64,000 nt of DNA from Davidsoniella eucalypti (lineage: Eukaryota > Ascomycota > Sordariomycetes > Microascales > Ceratocystidaceae), in assembly GCA_004009845.1 (NCBI GenBank), contig RMBW01000003.1:186001-250000 (forward strand). The letters run 5' to 3'. The notes beneath the pieces were generated by a model, which saw only the letters and a list, made by a program, of their open reading frames with translations, searched no databases and was not told where the DNA came from. The translations under genes were made by a program, and so were the position numbers. This document shows, in pieces, positions 1 to 12,106 of this stretch; position 1 is the first letter of the stretch; each line of letters starts with the position of its first letter.

Positions 1-1383
1 AATAACCACCTCGGCTCTCTATGACTTGGCTTCATTCCTTGATAGCCAGCTCTTACAGGGGGAACTCACCCAGGCAACGCTAGTGCCAATCACTACATAG
101 TTTCCGGCGCCTATCAGAAATGTCGCCGCATACTTATACGATGCTGGTGCGCCAGAGATCAAGATAGCATACCCGACGACTCCTATCGCGCCGACTATCA
201 CGATGAATATGCCACGCCGCTGAAGCCGATCCGAGTATACGGCAACCGTTATAAACGTGAGGGATGCCACAAAAAAGCATGGCACCATCAAAAGCTGTGA
301 AGCGCGCGAGTTCCAGCTCCCGCCGTGATCTCGGATGACCATTGTTAAAAGTGCTGAATATGCTATGTGAGTTGCAAAACAGACCAAAGTTAGCTCCTCA
401 TTCTATGGCACATCCTCTTGAGATACTCACAGTTCATAGGAACGCTTCCTGCCAACTGTGACATACAAAGCGCCCAAAGCTTCCAGTCTCGCAACGCCTT
501 CAATCCATCACTGCGATGGAACTTCTGCGCACTTGTTGTCTGGCCATACTCCATACGTCCCCGCTTCACCATCACCGACCGCTCCTCTTTGGTCATGAAC
601 TTGGCCGTCTCGATGCCTTTGGGAAGGAAGATGGCGGTGCAAATTCCGACTATAATGCCCGGGATACCCTCCAAGATGTAGATCCACTGCCATCCAGCCA
701 GTCCACAGGCGCCAGCCAGTTGAGCAATACCAAAGGCCAATATGCCGCTTAAGCTACCCGCCAAGGCTCCGCACATAAGCAGACATCCGAGACGTGTGGC
801 AAGCTCTCCCCGCGTATATAGGGTCGAGAGGTATACAGCAAGAGCAGGGAAAACGCCTGCCTGCACCACGCCAAGTAGGCTACGGCATACGAGTAGAGCG
901 ACGCGCGATTTGGTCGCTGCTGTACACATGCCAATGAGACTCGATGCAATGCACTTTACAGCAAAAAGTCGCGGAGCTGTGATCTTCTGCAGCAGGAGAA
1001 CCGACGGGATTCCAAAGACGACGTACGGGATGTAGAACGCCATGTTTATTAGCTGAAACTGCGTAGACGTGATGTTGAGAGATTGGTAAAGCCCGTACTC
1101 TGGGTCGGTTGAAGAGTTAATGCTATTCAAGTGCATATGTCAGTCTTTCGTATACTCCCGTCTCAAAGGGCTTCAACACTGCTTACCGAACTAGAAAACA
1201 CGATGTATATATGAGCATGCACAGTGGAAGGATATTCCAATTCATCTTACGTTCAATCTCCCGCTCCATTTGCGGGTCCATGCCAGGGAGATAGTTGCAG
1301 ATTCCACTCGTAAATATATCATATTCCGGTACCGTCGCAGTAACATTGGAGCTGGTGCTGGCATTGGCTTGAGAGTCGGCCAT
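1..1383 (-). CDS. MFS transporter, allantoate permease (Dal5/ACS anion:cation symporter) type; 3' end beyond window
   Basis: Plasma-membrane carrier of the Dal5/Tna1-like MFS group, whose known members import small organic anions such as allantoate, nicotinate, pantothenate or biotin; the substrate here cannot be told. Exons on the minus strand are 1187-1383, 431-1122 and <70-362. Introns 1123-1186 and 363-430 have GTAAGC and GTGAGT donors and keep phase. A third intron opens at position 69 with GTGAGT and its acceptor was not found before position 1, so the C-terminus lies outside. The 394 codons seen start MADSQANAS and give a cytosolic N-terminus with the family-like MEREIERKMNWNILPL before TM1. 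Later family-like parts are FYIPYVVFGIPS (TM2), CRSLLGVVQAGVFPA (TM4), GWQWIYILEGIPGIIVG (TM6) and YAATFLIGAGNYVVIG in the C-terminal half. The usual LDR-type motif after TM1 reads LVR, so its Asp is missing. ATG context is TTCAACATGG. The family is clear; the substrate is unknown. Confidence 0.9.
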
Positions 1384-3470
1384 GTTGAAAATAATAGATA
1401 TAGTGGCTTTGGCAAGTCTTTATATGTTGAATATGGCTTCAGTGGTAATAGGTTGAAAATGTAGAGAACTGTCACAAACATTACAAGGTAGGCTGTTTAT
1501 GAGATATCTACTGCTTTTATATACTCATCTAGGTATTTCTTTTTCTTTGGGCAACTTACAGATCTTCTTGGATAGACTGCCTAGCAGCTGATCTAAGCCC
1601 TCTCCGTGCGTGAATATCCAAACATAACAACACTCCAAGAAGGTCACACAAATCCCAGATCTACAGGTCACTAAGTATGCTAGGAGGAAGGTACACGGTC
1701 TTGAGGAAAGCATGATATCATATAACAGCATTCTATTACACAACTCAAAACTAGAGTGATATATTCAAGGCATCGTCCCGCCCTTGACGAAACTATCTAA
1801 CTAAAAGAATAATATACTACAAATGTGGCAGTTCCACTTAGAAGCACACTCTATAATGATATCTTGTGTATAATTTAGTTGGTTTTTTGTCAGCTATCTA
1901 GTATAATGGGAAAAAAATCAAAAGTTACAAACTAAACCTTCTTCACTGCATTCAAAACTACATGCAGTACATATAAGCAAAATGAATGTCATGTTTCACA
2001 AATCCCCAATATCTGCAAAGTTATGGCAAGTGATGTGCCGTTCTTTTGGCTTACCTGCATACGTCAAAATAAAGTGACAACTCCTGGTTATACTTTTTTT
2101 TTCTTATTTGCACGTCTATCCTGAAATATCTTATCTAAGATTTGAATAAAGAAAAAAAAAGAAAACATTTTACTGCTGCTTCTTTTATAAGGACGTACTT
2201 TTTTTTCTTTTCTTTTTCATTGTTTTACATTCAGGCCATAATGAAAGACAACGAAAAGGGCACAAATACATCATCCTTAACCATCAAGACATTGTAAACA
2301 AGAGCCCTATCAACATTTGCTAAAGGATCCAGGTGCAAATTATGCATGTCTTAAACAACACATCAGCTAGTCTCACTTATCTTTAGGCCAAGCAAAGTCA
2401 CGGGACTACCTCATGACATGCAGGATCATCATGAAGTTTGTCTCTTTTAAGTACGAATGAACCCTCCGTACAGTTCTACAACACTTTATAACACTTTTAC
2501 ACTTTTTTCATATATGTAAATACATTATTCATACATAAACACACAGAGACTGAACTTGAACGCTCAAAGAGTGCAGAAACAAAGGGAAGCTTTATAAAAG
2601 AAGATATACTAGGGTACTACTACATATAACATAAAAAATACAGAACTCACTTGAATTCATGGGCTAATAATAGCTTTGTGGCTTCTTACATGTTTTGCAG
2701 TCGGATTAATTAATTTTGTTATTTAAAAAAACATTGAAATGATAGGAATGGTTTCGTCAAACCAAGTACGTGGAATCAAATGAGCGACACCGGTTCAAGG
2801 CCGTGAAAGCATTCCAGACAAGGGCGCTTGAGCATGTGAAATATAGTATAAGATAGAAAGGAGGGCGGTAATCAGATAAAATCAGACGATAGGCAGTGTT
2901 GCTTGTATATAAACCAGTAAGGCATTTATATCAAGGATGTACATCGTGCAGTTGGCTTTTGGTTGGCTCGTAGCTCAGGTTTGGGTTTGGATATTGGGGA
3001 CTTGTATGTTCGGCCAAGATTAAACTCGGTTTCTTAGAAGACTGCTACTTCCTCTTATAGGTTCCCCCATGTGTCTCTAATGTTTGTTTGTTTGCCTAGT
3101 TTCGTGTGAAGAGGTATAACATGGTCTTTTGTTGGCTCTGATTAATAGACATAACAAGATGCACATGTACATATACACTTGAGTTCCAATCATTCCCTTC
3201 TATAGAAGAAGGACAAGACATCAAACAAGATAAACATCACAGATGGTAAATAGAACTCTATGGGAGTAGAAGAATTAAAGAAAAATAAGAAACCATAGTA
3301 ACGAGGAACAAAGTCTGGCCCACGCCAATTACCGACAATAGGAAGATGATAGAGAAGTGAGTATATATAACAGTATAGGAATGACAAAGCAAGAGGAAAG
3401 TACAAGAGCAATGACTGCTTGCTCAACATGGCTTTGGCACACGCTTTATGGTGTAGGTAGAGATAAAGTT
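1384..3470. other. intergenic, 2.1 kb: MFS promoter side and 3' flank of the surface-protein gene
   Basis: No gene is recognisable. The left part lies upstream of the MFS transporter start and should hold its promoter. The right part is downstream of the surface-protein gene. T-rich and A-rich tracts occur at about 2093-2106, 2147-2168 and 2200-2220. The short open frames at 1525-1743 and 3190-3429 have low-complexity or random-looking products and no recognisable domain. Confidence 0.6.
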
Positions 3471-4858
3471 TTATTTGTACATCTCAGCAGGCATCTCGAA
3501 CACCTCTGGCACTGGACCAGACCGGTGGTTCATCTGTAATGGCGTAGAGTCGATCTCTGCGGCGTGAGGGTGGTGCACTCTAGGGGTGCCATCGCCAAGC
3601 TCCATTCTCTCATCAGCACCCATCTCAGCGTAACCAACAGGTGGAGGAGTGGCCGTGTGGTTCGGGGGAGGGGCCATGTTGTTGAGAGGATGGACGGGCG
3701 CAGGCGAGCCGGACTTCATCATCATAGGACCAGGTGACGGCGAGTTAGTAGGCGAAGGCGCGAACTGGTTGTTGTTATGCAGTGGCGACGATGAGTTGGG
3801 ACGGTTGATACCCAGAGCAGCAGCAGCGCCGGCCGACTGGGGGCTAGGGAAGTGCTGAGTGAACTGGTCATCAGTAGAGACAGCGTTGTAACCAACAGGA
3901 ACCTCGGACATGCCAGCGTTGACCTCATCGCGAGAGACGACAGGGCGGTCACGGTGGCGTTTCATGATGTACCAGATAGCCAGCAAGATCAGAATAGCAC
4001 CAGCAAGACCGCAGCCGATGCCGATACCAGCCTTGGCGCCAGTAGACAATCCACTGCTGGACGAAGAGCTCGACGAGCCAGAAGTAGAGGTAGAAGTGGC
4101 AGCGGTGCCCGTCGCAGTGCCCGTCAGAGTCTCCTCGTCACCGCTAGCAGTAATAGTGCTGACGGTTTCGACGATCGTCGACGTGACAGTGACGGTGGTG
4201 TCTGCGTTCAAGTACGTGGTCGTAGTGATAGTAGAGACAGAGGTAGAAGAGATGGTCTGTGGAATTGCTGTTAGTCTTGTCGTACATGTGAAATTGGGAG
4301 CAAATGGTTTCTTACGGTAGTAGAGCGAATGGTAGTAGTAGCGGTAGGAGTAACAGTGACAACACCGCTGTCGTCAGTGACGGTCACGGTGACAGTTGCC
4401 CGCTTGGCCAAGACACCATCGCGGCGAACGGCCTGCAAGTCACCGGTCTCGCGGGGAGCGATGACATCGGTTGCCGGTGCAGCACGCTTAGCGTTGACGG
4501 TCGAAGTGACGTAGATAGTCGACGTAGCCGTAGCAGCATCGCTAGAGGTGACCGTGGATGTCGCATACGAAATGGTGATCTCGGTGACAGTGGCCACAAC
4601 GGTGACAGTGCGGGTCACTGTGCCAGTAGTCACTGTGGAGTCTCCGCTGCTCACGGTTACAGTGGTGGTGACATCGCCAGCAGTCGAGGTTGAAGAGGCC
4701 GTCGTGGTCTGGGATGTTGAGCTAGATGTTGTTGCTGTCGAAGAGGTGGTGGTAGCGGTGCTAGTACTAGAGCCAGAAGCGTTTTGCCGAGCTACAAGAG
4801 GGCCGGCCGAGGCAACAGCACTCAAGGCCAGCGTAGCCACGAAGTTAAGCCAGCGCAT
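3471..4858 (-). CDS. Ser/Thr-rich single-pass cell-surface (Mid2/WSC-sensor-like) protein
   Basis: Predicted type I surface protein of 442 residues with exons 4316-4858 and 3471-4256. The 59-nt intron has a GTAAG donor, GACTAAC branch and CACAG acceptor, in phase 0. Order: signal peptide at about residues 1-18 ending ASA; a Thr/Ser/Val-rich ectodomain to about residue 250 that should be heavily O-glycosylated; a Gly-rich hinge; one membrane segment at about 257-279; basic stop-transfer KRHRD; and a Pro/Asn/His-rich cytoplasmic tail ending in EVFEMPAEMYK. Mid2/WSC-type sensors share this layout and signal wall stress, but no WSC cysteine domain or other named domain is seen, so that role is inference. 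Dibasic KR at 124-125 and 152-153 and RR at 145-146 could be Kex2-type cleavage sites in the ectodomain. The start ATG has the strong context CCCACCATGC. The next gene upstream is over 7 kb away. Confidence 0.85.
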
Positions 4859-4907
4859 GGTGGGATAAGATATAACAGATATATGAATGAGGTGATGGGC
4901 CGCTGTG

Positions 4908-4915
4908 TTTATATT
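4908..4915 (-). promoter_or_regulatory. TATA-like element of the surface-protein gene
   Basis: The minus strand reads AATATAAA 50-57 nt before the ATG of the surface-protein gene. The position would suit a core-promoter TATA box with a short leader. It is read from sequence only, and such AT-rich octamers also arise by chance in this window. Confidence 0.35.
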
Positions 4916-5214
4916 GTGTAGGTTGTTGTGGGAGTCGTGACGGATATACGAATAGTCTCCGCTTGTCGATGCTCCCGAGATTTAAACCCGTAGTTGCAAA
5001 GTCGGCCGGTCGGTGGCAATGCTGAATAATCAGCCGCGAATGGCAATTTCTTCGTTCGAAGCTGCCCGTCGAGATCTTTCTTCTTCCTCGATGCGATGGG
5101 AGTTCTTGCGTTTTAAGATAATTGAAGTCCTTAGGAGAGAAGGAGCGCAGCACCTGCCGTTACAGTTACAAGAAAAGGCGATTTGTTTTGATAGGGTCGA
5201 TAAGGAACAAGACC

Positions 5215-5565
5215 TATAAACTGCAGCGCAAAGAAAAAATAAATAAAGAAAAAAAGGAAGAATAGCAGCTGAAAAGGTTCAAACGAGTGACTACGAACTT
5301 CACGCTGAAGAATAAAAAATTCAGGCGAATATCGAAAAGAAAACAAATGAGGACAGGAAGTGACAAAGACTGAAGAACGAGAGAAAAATAAAAAGGCAGG
5401 AAGAGGAAAATGAAATAAAACGAGAGGGAGAAATAAAAGCAGCAAGAACGGAATGGAAAGGAATGAGCGGAAGAATTGAAATAAAAAGAATTAAGTGAAC
5501 GTGCCAAGCAAAAAAAAATTAATGGATAATAAACACAAAAGAAAAGCCAAAAAAAAAAAAAGGAG
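5215..5565 (-). promoter_or_regulatory. pyrimidine-rich (CT) tract upstream of the surface-protein gene
   Basis: For about 350 nt the plus strand is dominated by A and G (runs of GAAAAA, AAGAAA, GAGAAA), so the coding strand is CT-rich. Similar blocks lie upstream of noxB, ubc4 and the WOPR gene in this window. CT-rich tracts are common in fungal promoters and leaders. The tract also explains long Phe/Leu/Ser-rich open frames on the minus strand here, which should not be taken as genes. Confidence 0.45.
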
Positions 5566-8500
5566 CAACAACCCACCCCGATAGAATTCTTTAGCAGACA
5601 GCCTCCTTCACTACAGACAAATGGAAGGCACTGCACCTGCACTTAGCAACTACGACGGCTTGCTGTTTGCCTGCTGGGCAGTTGCCCATTACAATGCAAA
5701 CATAACCCGGGCAGCAGGTCGTTGCTACTTTGAAACTTTGAATGCTTATACTTGATGCGAGCAGATGCCCTCCAAGACAGCCAGCCATCCAATGAAATGC
5801 CATTAATTCGTATTGACAGTATCAACGGTTGTTCTTTTCTTATTGCCTCCAATATCTACGATATGTTGATAGGCTAGATATCACGATACCAAAACCGGAA
5901 GCGATCATGTTCGCCTAGTTGACGATCCGGCAGTGTTTTCTTTTCTCTTTATGGGCGGCCGCTTGCTGTGCCTCATGTAAAGGTGCTCGCTTTTGTATCA
6001 ACATCGGCAGAACTTGCAACACTGATGCTTCTTTTTTTACTGCCTTTTTTTTCTTCTTTACTACTCTTGCAACACCCCACAATCATCAATAGAATATTGA
6101 GGAAGTATGTACTTCTCAGGAACCAGAACGAGTTTTGTTTCTATTACTACTTTTTTTTCACTAAAACGCGTCCCAGAACCCGACTTTTTGAGCTTTGTTG
6201 CTTGTGCTATGAATCTGGTTTCTACTTTGCTTCTTCTTTTGGCAACCTTTCTTCTCTCATGTTCTCTCAAGGCAGGCATTGGCATTTGATTGAATCTCGC
6301 CTGATGCTCTAGGGTCTGTGTCTATATCTCGCCTTGGCCCATCAGTATTTCTCCGTCCGTAGCTAATACCGATACCGATGCTGAATGATAGTTTGAGTAG
6401 TTGTAGAGAATACAGTCCGTTTATCAGGAGTATTGGTAAAGGGCTAGCTATATTACTTGCAAATACTTGCAAAAACGATGCCTCAATATGCTTGATTCCT
6501 TGGTATCCCTTGGTCACGATCGTGTTGCCCTTGATCACTGCAATCGGTTCCAGAGGCCTGTAACTGTGTCGCTTCTAGATTACATGTAACAAAAGTAGCA
6601 AGCTAACATGTACGCTTGTTTTCAATCACTTGAATATTCCAGTTCTCCAATATGTATTTAGATATTGTGTGTACATACATGCATTAGGATTCCGGCAAAA
6701 TAGCCTCATCGCTTCCTACCCAAGACTACCAGCTATCATCAGCTTACCTGTCATGTATTGTGAGAACCCGACATACGGTTCTACTTATGTATAGGCTGTG
6801 TTCAAATTAGTGTGCTTCTGTCTGAAGTCCAAACCTGCGACTGTTCATGTAGTAAAACTATCCAACACTGCCCACCTGCGGGATCTAGAAAGAGATCGTC
6901 TCTTTCTTGCTCAACTTGGTTCCTTCTGGGGTTCTATGGCCCGCCTGCCCCTGTATTTTATATATATATTTTTGGCTAACCAGCCTATGTTGGCAATGTT
7001 GGGTCTTCCTTCAATCCCTATAGCTTGCTTCTACTGTTAACTAACTAATAGTACATATAGGAGGCCTTGAAAGTTTGTGCTGTTGGCCGGTTGGTGTGTG
7101 CGTACGTGCAGCAACGTACATATAGGCCACAGAGATATCATGTTCAATATCACCTTGGTCCATTTATTGGGCTATTGTAGGAAAAACCAAAGCAAAAAAA
7201 GGAATGATATAAGAAGCCCAAACGGACTTTGTACGATCAACCCACTTGGAAGAGATCATCGCTTGTTCAGCGGTTTTACTCATTTCAGACGGATGGCTAT
7301 TATGCATGATTGGCCCCATAGAACAGCGGTTTCTTGTTAGATTCCTAGACGTCGGTGGGTAAGAGAATACGCTCTGAATACGATAAGCTCGTGTTCGACA
7401 ACTAAATGGAGCCAAGTGGTTTTTGTTTTTTGTTTTTTGTTTTTTTTTACTCTTCGCTACTATCTTTCTCTTCTCGGGGTTTTATAAAGTTAGAGTAGAA
7501 AGAGGGAGAAAAGAAGGCGATCTTACAAATGGCCATGTGAATCACAAGGAAAAATATAAAGATACATTGTACTCGCTTCATTAGTGTGATGACCACATAA
7601 AACGCGGGTACCGACCGGCAATACCGCGCTAAAGAAAGAAACTTTGGGCCAGAAGCGAGAAACAAAACCCGCAGCGAACAATTCATGCAAGTATTCTTTG
7701 TTGCTGTCATTATCTTCTCTCATAGTTGGAATTGGAATTGGTTTTGTTAACGAGCACGGTCCATCTACTATCTAACTAGCCACAAAAGTAACAACCCTAA
7801 GAACCCTAGAGGTTACAAAAAGAAGACGAAAGTGGCCAAGGGCAGACAGTCGGAAATAATCCAAAACCCTAAGTCTACGATCCTCACGATCAGACGACTC
7901 AGGATACCAGCGATCGCCAGTGTAGAGAAAAGGGTCGGTGAGAACATCTCTTGAGAGGAAAAGTCGGGCTCAGGGCCTCACAACTTGATGCATCATGAGA
8001 GACAGAAGTCAAAAATGATAAAACGAATGGACAGCGACATTGGTGATATGTGCTGGTCGCTCTCAAAAACCCACGACGAAGGGCAAGGTTTCATCTTCTC
8101 TTATATTGTACTATTGATAGATATATTGTGGGGAGTACAATTTAGCACGAACAATTATACTTCCGGTCAGCTCTTCTCTTTAAGACAGCAACTCATTCTA
8201 CATGTACTAATAAAGCTTAATCGCCTTCTGTCAGTTCAACCAGTCAATATGCGGTGTGTGCACTGTACAATGATGAATAAATAGCCTTGCGATGCTTGAC
8301 TTCTTGCTCCCTTTGTCGCACTTGTTCAGGCTCTGTGCTTGCGCTTGCATTCCCCGCTGTTCGCCAAGATAGTTAGATTAATGTACATGCCAACCCAAAT
8401 TGAACACTTTAGCTGGTTTGGATTCGAACTACTAAGGGATATCGTCGCAAAAGTTTAGACAAAGCCTTCGTCTCACTGGTGTCGTGTAACCCTTGTAAAC

Positions 8501-11500
8501 CCTATCACGGTCCTCTCCTGTATTTGACTGGAGCAATTAAAAGTAGCTTCAAAATATCAGTCGAAACTCAGTCTTTATAATACTTGATTGTTTCTCTATT
8601 ATTTCCAGTCTCCATCCAAGTGGCCTAAATTGTACGGTCATGGTCACGTAAACAAACAAAATCTCCTGCATTGGCGTGACAGAACAAAGCCTTTCGACCA
8701 GCTAGAGCTAGTGCATAAAATGATACTCTATAAGCCTATAAGCCTACAAGTACTTTACTCTCTCGCAGGCTCCGATGACCTCATAAAGCCGGCCGATATG
8801 CTTCCTCTTATTATTTCGGTTCTTTTGTGCTCTGCCCCGATAGCCATTTTTTTTTGAACAAATTTTTTTTTCTTCTGTGGCATCTTCGTGAGCATTGATA
8901 AAGACACTTTCAAATTCCAAGTGCACTGCAACGTTGAGTGGAAGATCTGTGAGTTGGCCGTTGCTTTTACAATGCATCGTTATGCGTTGTATTTCCACGG
9001 ATTTGCACGCAGGAAAAAAATCACTGTTGAATTGCTTTCTTTCTATATAGTGGCAACTAAATCATACAAATCTCCGACCAAGAGCGTTAGAATGTTATTG
9101 GCTTCTAGCAACAATACGCTGTATCATATAAAAAAAACCAAAAAGAACAATACGACTAAACTAGTCTGCGCAGCCCCAATTACGATGCAATCATGTTGAA
9201 AATGTGATACCTGCTTGTTGATATAGTGACCCGAGACCAAAAGAAACTATTCGAAGAAAGCGAATGGCTCCTGTCTCGTTTGAAACAGGAGCCGAGAAAG
9301 ACATATTAAAAGTATAAAAAAATAAATAAAATAAAAACCAATAATTATACTGCGCCGCCATTAAAGCGGCTGTCGCTGTCGTCTTGGCTATTTTTTATCC
9401 TTTTTTTCCCCGAAGCCTTTGAAAACTACATGTAGGCATGAATATTGTCAACATGCCGGTTTATCAGCTTTTCAAACATATTGTTTTATTTCTCGGGGAC
9501 TGCCTTGTTAACCAAGAAATTGGATGTCATGTCGTCACTGACTCGAAAAGGGTCCTTATGTCCCATGAGTTCATCTCTTTTCTCCATCTGTTTTATATAC
9601 ACGGCAACCTCAGATAGCAGCACATTTAAAATCGCAACGTGACCATGGGATAAGGGGCCCTTGCCCACCAAAATATGGCCTGAATATGAGCCATGATGGT
9701 AGTACTGGTGGCGCCATGACTTTAGATTTCACTAGATAGCAATAAGGCCTGTTCTGACAATGCGTATACCGCGTCTGAAGTGTTTAGTATTCATTTCTTC
9801 ATCTTCATTTCTTCATTCTTTTTTTCTTGTTATACTATGTATCTTTACCGGCTGGAAGAAGAGTACTACTATATGTACAACTTACATATAGAGACTGAAG
9901 GCAAATAATCGGTGGCTAAGAAGCTCGAGCTCTTTGACGTTGGTCAAAGTCGGCCTTTTTAGTAAGGATTAAGGAACTACATGTATACTTATAGGCTGAA
10001 TACGAGGTTCTCCGTGGTTCCTTTCGCTCTATGGTAATATATATGTACATTAGTTGCTTGGTAGCCAGCGGCCCCTGCGTAGCCTGTAGATATTCAATCT
10101 TTTTTCTTTTTGGATTAGTGGCATTTCCAGACGAACGAATGCACCCGTGAAGAAATGAAGTGGGCGTCTTTGCACCAGATAATGGGATAATGGACATGCC
10201 GCTTCGTAGATCAAGAGATAACAATAGTTTATGCGCATTTGGCGAAGTCTGACAGACTACGAAGCAGGTCAACTTGGGATGTAACAGAAACGGAACTCGA
10301 CCTCAATCCAGATTACAGCCAAACTTGAATTTGCGCTGAAGATAAAGCCGAGCGTTGGTGCGCATCATCCGTATATAATGCTATACTAGATAAGAATTTA
10401 TACTAGTATTGTGAGTACAATATGAGTGATATGCAAGTGTGGTAGCAATGCATATGTGAGGACCCAAGTTCAACGGCAATAACCAGTTTGGTGGCGCGAT
10501 TGCTCTTGCGTATTTTCATCACTTCATCAGGGAAGCACCCTGCATAACGACTTTCCGTAAGTAGTTGTAGTGTTGTAGTTAGTTCTTACTAATGTCTGTA
10601 CATAATTCGTATAGAAGTCCCGCAAAACAGCATCGACGCCACAGTACACATTATGTGGTTTCTGCTGTGGCGCACAGTGTGTTGATTGTCACGATCCGGT
10701 TGAAAAAAAAAGTAAACATCAAATTGGATCTGATGTTGACTTCACATGACCTCGTTGCAAAAGTGGAAGTTCTAGACCATGATTTGCGGGATTCAAAGAC
10801 AAGGCCAACGGCAAGAAGTAAGCTTAGTTTACACAAGGATGAACGAAAAGTCACATGACCGTGGGCCATGAGATCAGTACAAAAGGATTGTTGTGCTGTA
10901 TGTTTTCCATGAAATTCTCTGGTATTTGGCGTGCCGTTCTTGTTGCTACGGATGGATTTTTCAAAGACTTGATCGTGAACCCGAAGGAGGAATACTCAGA
11001 CAGCTAACTACATACTAACTAACTGTACATACATGTAGTAGATATGTATGATACAAGCTATACTACAGCCTGTCTAGTCATCGTCGTAAGCCGGTGTGTG
11101 GCGCCTAGTGACTCGGCAGCTATTGTACAAAACTACTGTTTATCTACTAGGCTTTGAACTTGCTTGCCTTGAAATCATGACCCTGCTGTCTTCCCTGCCT
11201 CTTCTACTAGCGAAGCCACGCAATACTCTAAGCCAACGATACACTGCCTAGCAGAAAAAAAAAACCGATCAAGAAACTTAAGATGTCACCAAATTGGACG
11301 AATAGGACGCGCAATAAGGTCGTCCTATCACCCTGGCGAAATAGTAGGTAAACAAGCAAACATCGAAACCTAGTAGAAAAACTCTCGGACTGAAATTAAG
11401 AAAGAGGCGCGAGAAAAAAACAAAAAAACAATAAAAGCAAGAAGCATATAATCCGAGTTCACCGTCTTCTATCGGGCCTCGGGGTGTTGTGAAACAGAAA

Positions 11501-12106
11501 CTAGTGACTATGAGAACGCCATCTTCAAAGCCACTGTTTCAGTAGCTTTAGTAAGCCAGAAGACGCTGCAGTTACGACAACACGATTCTGATCATAGGAG
11601 AAACTCAAAAGTCTCATCGAACATGTTTACCGACTAATGAGTCTTGAATAGACAACAGAAAAGACAGGAGGAACTAACTATCGTCACGAGACTTACTATA
11701 AGGCCCCCGTTATCGTTTGATGATTTACCAATTGGGAATGAGTCATGATTCAACTGGTGATTTTGTGACATGTGTAACTTGTGCTACCAATAGATATCAC
11801 GGGGTTCTTAGTATATATATATAAAAAAAAAAAATTTATTCAAGACTTTGATGTTGTATTGGTCAAACACAAGATGTGGTATAATACGCTGGAAACTGAG
11901 TAGTAAATAAAAAGATGAAGAAAAAAATATAATAGAAGAAAAGAGAAAGGTGAGAAAAATAGACATTCGTATAGATAGAAATAGGAGGATACAAGATAGA
12001 GACAGAGCCGCCAAGAAATGAGGGCACCAACCGGTTGTTTCCCGTCTTCTTTGTTTTTGATTTATTTATCGTATCGTAACGTGTTCCGGTATGAGACGGA
12101 GAACGA

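Larger units (their letters stand above)
4859..12106. other. intergenic, 7.2 kb: surface-gene promoter and noxB 3' flank
   Basis: Beyond the promoter elements listed separately no gene is supported. Open frames of 60-142 codons are present on both strands, but none has a recognisable domain, a plausible composition and splice signals together. Noted sequence features are a T-rich repeat with G interruptions at about 7420-7449, several TACATGTA palindromes (6591, 8199, 9427, 9978, 11030), and an A/T block at 11812-11837. A tRNA B-box-like string at about 8420 lacks the rest of a tRNA. Confidence 0.5.

Noticed and set aside
1..4858. Idea that the MFS transporter belongs to a secondary-metabolite cluster
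   Set aside because: The transporter is of the Dal5 anion-symporter type and no synthase, P450 or cluster regulator lies near it in the window.
3852..4868. Plus-strand open frames of 106-140 codons opposite the surface-protein gene
   Set aside because: They mirror Ser/Thr/Val-rich codons of the sense gene and have no start context, domain or splice signals.
5131..5642. Phe/Leu/Ser-rich minus frames of 104 and 142 codons
   Set aside because: Direct product of a pyrimidine-rich tract in the surface-gene promoter.
8405..8475. tRNA B-box-like string on minus (AGTTCGAATCC)
   Set aside because: No matching A box, acceptor stem or anticodon arm could be folded around it.
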